DNA of 12,022 nucleotides from Stramenopiles sp. TOSAG23-6 (lineage: Eukaryota > Sar): contig LT636225.1 of the NCBI GenBank assembly GCA_900128565.1, positions 1 through 12,022 on the forward strand. Direction: 5' to 3'. Position numbers and translations under genes: made by a program. The stretch's first letter is position 1, and every line of letters starts with the position of its first letter. Shown here piece by piece: positions 1 through 6,946 of this stretch. The notes beneath the pieces are model-generated. The model ran no database searches, had not been told where the DNA came from, and saw nothing but the letters and a program-made list of their open reading frames with translations.

Positions 1-94
1 TGGACACAAATAATTGTGCTTTGCGAAATAATCAATCATTTTATCCCTACGATCGGGAAAATTAATTGGACTGAAGAAGGCTAAAGTGAAAACA

Positions 95-2101
95 ATGGCT
101 AGAAAAAAAACACAAAAATCATCGAATGTGTCCAAAAGTTTAAAACGTGAGAAGACCAAAATGGAAGAAAACAAAACGATATTACAAGAAACATCTATTT
201 TACCAGAGGTAAGAATGTGCAATACTTCTAAACCAAATATATCAAGTATTATAGCAGATAAAAGTGAAAATGGATATTGTGATGTAAAGAATGAAGGTAG
301 CGATTATGAAGTAAAAAAGAATGTTAGTAATACTATTGAAACAAATATTATAGATGATATTGTACATACTAATAATACTATTGAAACAAATATTATAGAT
401 GAGATATCAAACGTAAGTAACATTGCTGTGAGAGATTTACCAAAATCTGTTCACTCTTCAATATCAAAAAAAATTAGACAGATGTTAAGAGAGAAAAAAA
501 TCAGACAAACCACATTGGCCAAAGAGTGGGGAATGTATGTTTTAATTGTTTTTTTCATACGAAATTTTGTACCTAAACAAAAATTAACAAAAATTCAAAT
601 TTTTTTTTTGAAATATTTTTATACAATACATGTTGAATAGTGTTGTCATATCACAATGGCTGGGTGGTAATATATTGACTCAGCATAACGTGGTAGTAGC
701 TGGTCAGAAATTGATCGTACGTTTTCAAACAAAATTGTTTCNTTTTTTTTTATATGAAATTTTGTACCTAACAAAACAAATTAAAAATGTTGGAAAAAAA
801 AATATTTTTAATAGTACAGGAATGGTATATACAAAATGGTGGTGATGTAACACTTGTACCAGAGAAATTGAAAGATGATTTGGAATCAAATGCGAATAAC
901 AAAAGGCTAAAAAAACGGAATGAAAATTCATCAAAAATACTAATGAAACAAGAAAATATTGTTTCAAAACAAGAAAATATTGTTTCAAAACAAGAAAATA
1001 TTGTTTCAAAACAAGAAAAGACTCTTTCAAAACAAGAAAATATTGTTTCAAAACAAGAAAATATTGTTTCATATAACTTTGATGAAGTCTATGAACATTT
1101 TCGCGTGATTCATACACGTGCTCGTCATAAAGCACAAATCAGTGTCACCGGTGCTGGTTTAGTATGTATGTTTTATTTTTTTTCCATTTCAATTTTTTTT
1201 CGTACGAAATGTTGTACCTAACAGTTTTTTTTTGAAATATTTTTCCAAAATACATGTTCTGGGGACACAAGAAATTTTGCGATTGGCTGTGACAAATGGA
1301 TTATTCGAAACTCGAGTGAAACCTGTTTTTTATGTAAGTACTAATGGAATTTTCCCATATGGTACCGGGGAACGATTCAAAGAAGATTCAACACCAAGTG
1401 ATTATCATTTTTTCGATAATGGAAATCTTCGAGAGGATGTGGATGGATATGCAATTTCTAAATTTATTGCTGAAAATTTAACAAAACAAGCTCGAAGTCG
1501 AGGATTGCCTGTTACAATAGTCAGACCAGGTAATATGGCTGGTTGTTCTAAGACCGGTTCTTGGAATGAAACAGATTTCGTGTATAATTTACTATGTGGA
1601 TGTCTTTTACTTGGTGTTGTTCCGAGTGGCAATGAAGTTAAAAAATGGTTTTTTGATTTGACACCTGTAAATTTTGCTGCTGCTTCTATTATAAGCCTTA
1701 TTAAATATCCACAAAATTCTTTAGGTAGAGTTTTTCATATACAATCTCCACATCCTCATGTTGCAGCTACAAAGGTATTTACGTGGTTATGTAAAATTGG
1801 ATCATCAAAAGGATGGATTGTGCGAAGAAGTATGACAAATTCTAAGGCAACATCAATGAATGAAGTTTCACTTGATACATTCAAAACAATTTTGCAAAAA
1901 TCGGCGATGAATGAATTTGAACAAGTGGGAGAATCGAATGTAATTCAACGCTTGTTTGCAGGTTTTGATTCATTTATATACTATTTAAAATCACCACCTA
2001 TATTGGATTCCACCCAGTTACATCGTGAAGTGGATGGTAAAATTTCACCTTGTACAAAACTTGATGAAAACTTGTTGAAATTGTATATGCAAAACTCATG
2101 A
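95..2101 (+). CDS. Putative chimeric gene: HTH-like/low-complexity N-terminus joined to thioester-reductase SDR domain
   Basis: Model of four exons: 95-532, 630-716, 820-1161/1163 and about 1254-2101 (TGA 2099-2101). The ATG at 95 has a good context (ACAATGG). Exon 1 encodes a basic, Lys/Ser/Asn-rich leader ending in a helix-turn-helix-like stretch (LREKKIRQTTLAKEWG), continued by exon 2 as NSVVISQWLGG, which resembles the recognition helix of XRE-type HTH proteins. Exon 3 carries a tandem SKQENIV heptapeptide repeat. Exon 4 encodes the C-terminal two-thirds of an extended SDR thioester reductase, as at the end of Lys2-type aminoadipate reductases, carboxylic acid reductases and NRPS-like proteins: the Ser region VSTNG, the YxxxK active site (GYAISK), RPGNMAG and DLTPVNFAA. 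The NAD(P)-binding N-terminal part and any adenylation or carrier domains are absent. The exon 3/4 join is in frame only with splice sites unlike those of the sister introns. It may be two genes, a shuffled gene or an assembly chimera. Confidence 0.6.
533..629 (+). mobile_element. Introner-family intron 1 (host: 95-2101 gene)
   Basis: 97 nt. 5' end ATGTATGTTTTAA, core TACGAAATTTTGTA plus CCTAAAC at 558-578, then T10-GAAATATTTTT and 3' end CAATAC before ATG. Direct repeat AT at both ends. Removal as AT-AC (equivalent to GT-AT two bases later) joins GGA to ATG TTG AAT in frame. This copy is ambiguous, because a GT-AG reading (535-640) is also in frame and removes three more residues. Confidence 0.85.
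717..819 (+). mobile_element. Introner-family intron 2, canonical GT-AG
   Basis: 103 nt. Donor GTACGTTTTC, core TATGAAATTTTGTA plus CCTAAC ending at 772, acceptor GTACAG at 814-819. GT-AG removal joins ATC to GAA TGG in phase 0. It is one of two copies here that read as an ordinary GT-AG intron. N at 742 lies in the T-rich left arm. Confidence 0.85.
943..1068 (+). repeat. Six tandem 21-nt units coding for SKQENIV heptapeptides
   Basis: Six direct 21-nt units in frame in exon 3. The first begins MKQENIV, the fourth reads SKQEKTL and the other four are identical SKQENIV. The 7-residue period with Ile-Val and charged residues fits a short coiled coil. The near identity at nucleotide level indicates recent expansion by slippage or unequal exchange. 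Confidence 0.95.
1164..1253 (+). mobile_element. Introner-family intron 3, at the break between two protein types
   Basis: 5' end ATGTATGTTTTATTT, core TACGAAATGTTGTA plus CCTAAC at 1203-1222, right arm ending CCAAAATAC before ATG; its last 30 nt nearly match those of the copy at 5756-5846. Excision at the same place as its sisters (1164-1253) shifts the SDR frame by one base. In-frame solutions need either 1162-1255 (GT-AT) or 1166-1253 (GT-AC). Confidence 0.8.
1254..2101 (+). other. SDR / thioester-reductase domain exon, N-terminally truncated
   Basis: This exon codes for a recognisable reductase (R) domain that in relatives releases a carrier-bound thioester as an aldehyde using NAD(P)H. 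It starts at VLGTQEILRLA, which aligns to the usual N-V-x-G-T helix in the middle of the Rossmann fold, so about 80-90 residues with the TGxxGxxG dinucleotide-binding loop are missing. The Tyr-Lys pair of the active site (YAISK) and the family-typical GLPVTIVRPG and TGSWNETDF segments are intact, and no stop interrupts it, so decay is not advanced. Upstream exon 3 ends ISVTGAG, which superficially resembles a Rossmann glycine loop, but the intervening strands and helices are not present. Without that part the protein should not bind cofactor normally. Confidence 0.8.
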
Positions 2102-2171
2102 CTGTTTTCTTATCAACATTTGTACAAAAACTTGATGAAAACTTGATGAAATTGTATATACAAAACTCATG
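2050..2171 (+). repeat. Tandem duplication of the SDR gene's last ~50 nt and stop
   Basis: The segment 2050-2100, coding for the final residues (CTKLDENLLKLYMQNS) up to the stop, is repeated at 2120-2171 with a few substitutions and one inserted A. The second copy lies downstream of the stop and is untranslated. This is direct evidence of a small local duplication at the 3' end of the gene. Confidence 0.9.
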
Positions 2172-2345
2172 GGTGGTACATTTTTTCTATTATAAATGTT
2201 TCTTTTTGTAATATATAGTCGCAAAAACATTCTAATTATTTTTTGATAAAAAATTTTGTACTTTACATCACATGAATATGAAAACAAAAGTTTAATTTTA
2301 TATATGGACGGTTTAATTAAAACGTAATAGAAACTATTATTAATA
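2102..2345. other. Convergent intergenic region
   Basis: About 240 nt between the ends of the SDR gene (+) and PACRG (-). It contains the duplicated gene tail described separately, then AT-rich sequence. It probably holds the two 3' UTRs. I see no gene and no introner core. Confidence 0.7.
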
Positions 2346-3302
2346 CTACACATCATTATGGATACTACTTTCGTAAGTAGGTATGATATATTTAATGTTA
2401 ATGTAAGCATTATCCCCACCAGCCTTTTCAAAAATATCTAAAGTTTCTTCTATCAAAGCACAAAGAGTACCACCTTCACCTCTTTTATAACCAATTAAAT
2501 CTGTATCATCTTCTTTGTCTGAACCAAATGAATCAGTACATAAAACATTTGGGGCATTAACGAGGTAATAATTACATATTGGTAGAAGAAATTTATAATA
2601 TTGGACAAGTTCGATGTAGTACAAAAGAATATATCAAATATAAATTTGTTAGGTACAGAATTTCGTACCAAAACAAAAATGGAGTAGATACGAAACAAAA
2701 ATGCAGATAAACTAAAAATGATGAAAAAGTACATTCCTGCTTCTGGTGCGTTTGCTTTAACAAGCCACTGCAACACCTTTAACATTCGAGTGATTGATGC
2801 AGGTTCTTTAGTATCTAACACGCGTTTTGCTGGCATGATTAATTTAGGAAGAAGTTCTATTATTGTATCTTTATTCACAAATTCTAATAAACCTTGAAGA
2901 GAATTTTGTACCATGTTATGTGAAAAATATGATTTGATATTTGTTAGGTACAGAATTTCGTACCAAAAAAAAAAATTGAAATTCCCTAGTGACAACAAAC
3001 ATGAACGAAAAGGGCTCTTCAGTTTCTACAAGGCCATCAATAAACATCGGTAATAAATAAGGGATGTCTAAGTCTTCCATTTTGCAATCCCAAATGATTG
3101 TGCGTACACCACCTTCAAACGAAACACGAAGTGGCAACGTACTTCTCTGATACTCTCGGCGAAATTGAGTCTCAATCTTGACTACTTTCTTTTTTTTTCC
3201 ACTGCCAGACTTTGAACTCTTAGAAGGACTACGAGATATAGTTTTTGGACGCCTTGCACCTGCAGTACTTATAGACCTCGATGTTAATGCACCACTATTC
3301 AT
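2346..3302 (-). CDS. PACRG: Parkin co-regulated gene protein (PACRG), axonemal doublet-microtubule protein
   Basis: Three exons on the minus strand: 3302-3003, 2914-2735 and 2615-2346 (TAG at 2348-2346), all in phase 0, giving 249 residues, close to the usual PACRG length. PACRG is a microtubule inner protein bridging the A- and B-tubules of ciliary doublets, so the organism builds a flagellum. Residues 1-45 are a Ser/Lys/Arg-rich leader as in relatives. The conserved domain follows: LPLRVSFEGG, the I-W-D and LLPMFIDGL region, FSFMVQNSLQGLLE across the first junction, LLPKLIMPAKRVL, GIELVQYYKFLLP across the second junction, and the diagnostic end GGDNAYINIKYIIPTYES. Start chosen at the ATG at 3302. 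It is divergent from the EGF-protein gene, sharing a 256-nt upstream region. Both introns are introners whose junctions are fixed by this family alignment. Confidence 0.94.
2616..2734 (-). mobile_element. Introner-family intron, PACRG intron 2 (non-GT-AG)
   Basis: 119 nt, the longest copy. 5' end ATGTACTTTTTC, core GGTACGAAATTCTGTACC plus TAAC, 3' end TACTAC before ATC. PACRG conservation requires the join GGA-ATC-GAA (residues G-I-E-L-V). Allowed cuts are AT-AC, TG-CA or GT-AT. There is no AG between the branch-like site and the exon, so GT-AG is impossible. Confidence 0.9.
2915..3002 (-). mobile_element. Introner-family intron, PACRG intron 1 (non-GT-AG)
   Basis: 88 nt. 5' end ATGTTTGTTG, the same core GGTACGAAATTCTGTACC plus TAAC as the other PACRG intron, 3' end CACATAAC before ATG. 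PACRG conservation requires TTC-ATG-GTA (F-M-V-Q). The direct repeat CATG flanks the element. No in-frame GT-AG solution exists. Confidence 0.9.
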
Positions 3303-3558
3303 TTTGTGCTTAAATATTGGTGACAATTATTGTCAAAGACAAAATGCTTGAGAGTATATACTAGTTCGCAGATATACTGTATAGTACCTAAAGCTAGAGA
3401 GAAGGCTAAAAAATAGCAAAAAATAAAAGTGAAACCGTTGTTGTCAACGGAAACTACTGATAGTATATACTATAGGCTATATATAGTGCTTCAGCTACAA
3501 ACGAACAAAAAAGAAATTAGAGGTTTCTGTTTTATTTTTGATGAAATAGCATCTGTTA
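3303..3558. promoter_or_regulatory. Palindrome-rich divergent promoter region (PACRG / EGF protein)
   Basis: 256 nt shared by two divergent genes. Visible inverted repeats are TGACAAT-T-ATTGTCA at 3321-3335, CCGTTG-TTGT-CAACGG at 3435-3450, and the perfect palindrome AGTATATACT twice, at 3353-3362 and 3462-3471. A TATATATAG stretch lies near 3479-3487. These may be dimer-binding sites for transcription factors; no factor can be named from sequence alone. Confidence 0.55.
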
Positions 3559-6055
3559 ATGCTGATGCAACTAAAAAAAACTAATATGTATTATAGTATT
3601 GTTACTTTTATATTTTGGGCTTTATATAGATCAGAAATAGTATTGGCAGCTTGCCCAAACAATTGTTCTAATCATGGACTATGTTCCAGTTCCAAATGCA
3701 CTTGCTTTCATGGTTTTACTGGAAGTGATTGTTCTAGAAGACATTGTAACGTTGGACGTGCGTGGTTTGATGTTGCTAGTGCAACAGATGTAGCACATCA
3801 AGATAATATTGAGTGTTCTGGAATGGGTTTCTGTGACCAAATGACTGGAATATGCCGATGCAGACCTGGTTTCTCTGGTTGGGCGTGTGAAAGAATGGAT
3901 TGTCCAAAAGATAAACAACATAGGGACTGTAACGGACATGGTACCTGCACTACGATGAGAGAAGCTGCTGAAGGTTTTGATGGCTATCGGTTAATAAACC
4001 CATCTACTACATATTCATTATGGGACGCAGATAAAATTATGGGTTGTATTTGTGATGAAGGTTGGTCTGGATATATATGTTTTCATTTTTAATTTCAATT
4101 TTTTTTTTGGTATTATTATTATTAGGGTATTCGGTATACCTAACGATTTTTTTTTCTACAATATTCTTTCACTATACATGATTGTGGTGAACGAAATTGT
4201 CCTTCTGGCGATGATCCTTTAACTACTACTGGTGTAGATGAAGTACAAACATTTCAGTGTGCTTGTACCAATTGCAATGAAGGAACATACCAATTTTTAT
4301 TTCGTGGATCTTCATCTAGTGCGATATCCTATAATGCAACACAAGCTGAAGTAGAAACTGCAATTGAAGCCATGAATACAATTGACTTTGTCACTCTTTC
4401 TTGGTCTATTGCTGGTGGTGCAATTGATTCTACATCACAAGTGTGTGGATCTGATAGTAGGACTCTTGCCATAACATTTAATTCTGAAAGTGGAGATATA
4501 CCAGATTTAATTGCAAATTCAGAATCTACTGATATCAGTCTAACAGTTACAGAAGATACAAAAGGAACAAAAGAAAATGCACCTTGTAATAATCGAGGAT
4601 TTTGTACCACAGATCGACTAAGTGAATACGGGGGTACATATATGTTTTATTTTTTTTTGCATTTCGAATGTATTCTTATTTTCATACGAAATTTTGTACC
4701 TAACAAAAAATAGTACAAAAACAAATATTTTTTCACAGTACATGCAATTGTGTTGATCTTGGTATCATTGCATTTTTATCTAGTAATGGTAAAGGTGAAC
4801 TTGGAAATAGAGGTGATTGTGGAGTAAGTAAGCCAGGAGTTACTATTGCCAATTGTCCTTTATCATCATTCACTACTACTGGTACTGATTTTTGTGCAGG
4901 ACATGGAGTCTGTGATTCAACTACAAAAGTTTGTACTTGTTACCCCGGCTGGAAAGGTCATAATTGTGAGTTACGCAAATGCCCTTTAGCAAAAGCTTGG
5001 TTTGATGAAGCTACTGGTGCTAACACTGCACATGCATTAGCAGAATGTGCAGCACGTGGGACGTGTGATGTACGTTTTCATCTCAATTTTTTGTTTAATT
5101 TTTTTTTCATACGAAATTTTGTACCTAATGAGTTTTTTTTTGAAATATTTTTTCATAATACATGCCGGGACAGGAAAATGTTCATGTCAGGATGGATTTG
5201 AAGGTGCAGATTGTTCTCGTTTGGCTTGTCCCATGTCTGCTTCTGGTATTTGTGGTGGTGTAGGTAGATGTATATCAATGAGAGACTTGGCATCTGCAAA
5301 TGGCAAAATATATGGTGCTACAGGAAGTGGTGATACTGTGTGGGATGCAGATATGATGTATGGTTGTAATTGTGATCAATATTCAGATAATTACAACACA
5401 TACGCAGTTGGTGGACGTTCAGGAGATGCTTCAGGTACTGGCCAAAACTTTTTTGGGTACAATTGTAGTCGACGCCAATGTCGTTCTGGCCCTCAATTAG
5501 CATGTAATGGTAGCCCTACAGATATGGAAGCCCAAACAATAGTTTGTTCATTAACAGCAGGTTCTTTCACTTTATCCTTTTCATCAATGACAACTTCAAG
5601 TATCTCTTTTGATGCAACAGCTGCTACATTGCGTACTGCATTAATTGAACTTTCAAATATTGGTGATGTAAATGTAACATTTTCAGCTGGAACTTCACTT
5701 TGTACATCAGGTGGAACAAATACAGTTACTATTGATTTTCTCACAGAATATGGAGATGTATGTTTTATTTTTTTTCAAATTCAATTTTTTTTTCATACGA
5801 AATTTTGTACCTAACAAATTTTTTTTTAAATATTTTTCCAAAATACATGTAGCAGAATTTACCTCATCAAGCGGCAGTGTAATTGTGGATGAATCTACAA
5901 AAGGAACTCGTACAATAGAGGAATGTTCAGGTAATGGATATTGTAACTATAAAACTGGATTATGCCAATGCAATAAAGACTATGGTAGTAGTGACGGGAA
6001 TGCAGGACAAGGGAAATTGGGCGATTGTAGTTATCGAAATATGTTATTAGAATAA
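3559..6055 (+). CDS. Secreted multi-EGF-like protein, stramenopile type
   Basis: Five exons: 3559-4072, 4178-4637, 4742-5067, 5162-5755 and 5847-6055 (TAA 6053-6055), total 2103 nt, 700 residues. Residues 1-30 form a signal peptide (hydrophobic core YYSIVTFIFWALY, likely cut after VLA). An EGF module follows at once (Cys 32, 36, 42, 47, 49, 58), then alternating EGF-like modules and longer Cys-poor inserts. The order CxxxxAWFD, EGF, CTTMREAA or CISMRDLA, WDAD, and then a beta-rich insert ending in an E-D/E-S-TKGT stretch occurs twice, so the protein is an internal duplication of one large unit. The NCPSGDDPLTT...EVQ segment is of the kind seen in stramenopile EGF proteins. No membrane anchor is visible near the C-terminus, so it is probably secreted or wall/matrix-associated; ligand unknown. 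Four introners interrupt it, in three different EGF modules and one insert. Confidence 0.87.
4073..4177 (+). mobile_element. Introner-family intron, EGF gene intron 1 (non-GT-AG, most diverged core)
   Basis: 105 nt. 5' end ATATATGTTTTC, diverged core TATTCGGTATACCTAAC, 3' end ACTATAC before ATG. The EGF pattern needs G-Y-D-C across the join (GGA-TAT-GAT-TGT). Allowed cuts are AT-AC, TA-CA and AT-AT. No AG follows the branch-like site before the exon. Confidence 0.85.
4638..4741 (+). mobile_element. Introner-family intron, EGF gene intron 2 (non-GT-AG)
   Basis: 104 nt. 5' end ATATATGTTTTATT, core TACGAAATTTTGTA plus CCTAAC at 4685-4704, 3' end CACAGTAC before ATG. The join must restore G-T-C-N-C. 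The direct repeat GTACAT flanks the element. A CACAG lies 3 nt upstream of the AT-AC cut, but a GT-AG cut there breaks the frame. Confidence 0.88.
5068..5161 (+). mobile_element. Introner-family intron, EGF gene intron 3 (non-GT-AG)
   Basis: 94 nt. 5' end ATGTACGTTTTC, core TACGAAATTTTGTA plus CCTAAT, right arm T9-GAAATATTTTTT, 3' end ATAATAC before ATG. The join restores C-D-A-G-T-G-K-C between two EGF cysteines. AT-AC, TG-CA, GT-AT and TA-TG are the allowed cuts; no in-frame GT-AG exists. Confidence 0.9.
5756..5846 (+). mobile_element. Introner-family intron, EGF gene intron 4 (non-GT-AG)
   Basis: 91 nt. 5' end ATGTATGTTTTATT, core TACGAAATTTTGTA plus CCTAAC ending at 5815, right arm ending CCAAAATAC before ATG. 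The join gives G-D-V-A-E-F, matching G-D-I-P-D-L at the equivalent place in the first half of the same protein. A GT-AG cut at the nearby TGTAG would run into a stop. Confidence 0.9.
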
Positions 6056-6372
6056 AAAGAAATAAAGACTTTTTATGTTACTTTTAAAATATGGTTTTAG
6101 AATAATACAAAGTGAATCAATTCAGTGTTTAATAATTTCCATATTTCAAATAAGATTCCTAATTTTGTTAAAAATAGATAATGTATATACTACTACGACT
6201 AGTAGTGGAATTTTATTCAAGAAAAAAAAAAAATCGAAAAAAAAAAAGAAAAAAAATCGATAATAAAAAAAAGAGCATTATTATTATGTAACCGTCTGGT
6301 GGTCTCTGAAAATAAACGCTTCTTATCTAAATCTTATTTCCTAGCTAGTTTCTCAGAATCAGAACGACAGAG
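6056..6372. other. Intergenic region with A-rich tract and a hairpin
   Basis: Holds the 3' UTR of the EGF gene (AATAAA-like AATAAAAAG directly at the stop) and the upstream region of the small membrane-protein gene. A perfect inverted repeat with 7-nt arms, ACTACTA-CGAC-TAGTAGT, lies at 6189-6206. A long A-rich tract with two ATCGA motifs spans about 6220-6275. I see no gene and no introner core. Confidence 0.6.
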
Positions 6373-6843
6373 ATGAAACGTACAATGAAAATAGCCAAGT
6401 CTCAGTACATATATACTTACATATTAGCTTTTTTCATTTTATCATTTTCATACGTAGTAGAAGCATCAAAGAAACGAGCGAGAAAAAAACGTAAGTCAGT
6501 CAATGCACCAACAAAATTCCTAAAACTTATATTTTGGGCATCTTTATTTGCATTTATTCCACTCATGTGTGTGACTCTTTATCGGCTGTATAATGACCCA
6601 GCTATCCCACGTATTTGGGCAATTGCGCAACGCAAAATTAAAAAATCATTAGCCGCTAGTTTAACCGAAACAACAGAAAAAGAAAACAATGACGGAAGAC
6701 AAAATAACGTTGAAAAGAAAGACGTAAAGAGTTCTGGTACACTTACCTCTGAAAGTAGAGTGCGAAAACGAATTGTATCTCCAACAAAAACAGTCGTATC
6801 CACGCCTGTAAATTCTATTTCATTCCCTCCCTCTGGAGTATAA
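6373..6843 (+). CDS. Small membrane protein of unknown function
   Basis: 156 residues, single exon, TAA at 6841-6843. I do not recognise the family. A hydrophobic stretch at about residues 12-29 (YIYTYILAFFILSFSYVV) could be a signal peptide or signal anchor. A very basic segment follows (SKKRARKKRKS), then a second hydrophobic segment at about 49-68 (LKLIFWASLFAFIPLMCVTL), then a conserved-looking amphipathic stretch (YNDPAIPRIWAIAQRKIKK) and a hydrophilic, low-complexity C-terminal half rich in Lys, Glu, Thr and Ser. The design suggests a small ER or organelle membrane protein with a disordered tail. Codon use and AT content match the neighbours. It lacks introners. Confidence 0.65.
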   Translation: MKRTMKIAKSQYIYTYILAFFILSFSYVVEASKKRARKKRKSVNAPTKFLKLIFWASLFAFIPLMCVTLYRLYNDPAIPRIWAIAQRKIKKSLAASLTETTEKENNDGRQNNVEKKDVKSSGTLTSESRVRKRIVSPTKTVVSTPVNSISFPPSGV

Positions 6844-6946
6844 AAGATTTCCCGGTACAACATCCTATAAAAAAAAATAAATAAAAAGTTATTCAAATTT
6901 ATTCAAATGTATTCAAAATTTTATGAAAATAAAGGACACTCCTTTA
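6844..6946. other. Short convergent intergenic region
   Basis: About 100 nt of AT-rich sequence containing three ATTCAAA(T) repeats (6892-6917). It probably holds both 3' UTRs. On the minus strand an AATAAA overlaps the cold-shock gene's stop codon (about 6948-6943). Confidence 0.5.

Noticed and set aside
787-819. ATG at 787 as the start of a separate gene
   Set aside because: It lies inside the right arm of the introner at 717-819; the frame is shared only because exon 3 continues it.
725-1135. Minus-strand frame with repeated Leu-Val-Leu-Lys-Gln-Tyr-Phe units
   Set aside because: It is the antisense reading of the SKQENIV repeat and crosses an introner; no independent coding signal.
3435-3450. 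CCGTTG-TTGT-CAACGG as an RFX X-box driving the ciliary gene PACRG
   Set aside because: It has GTTG/CAAC half sites but lacks the CC/GG of the X-box, and RFX factors are not expected in stramenopile-like protists. Kept only as an unexplained palindrome.
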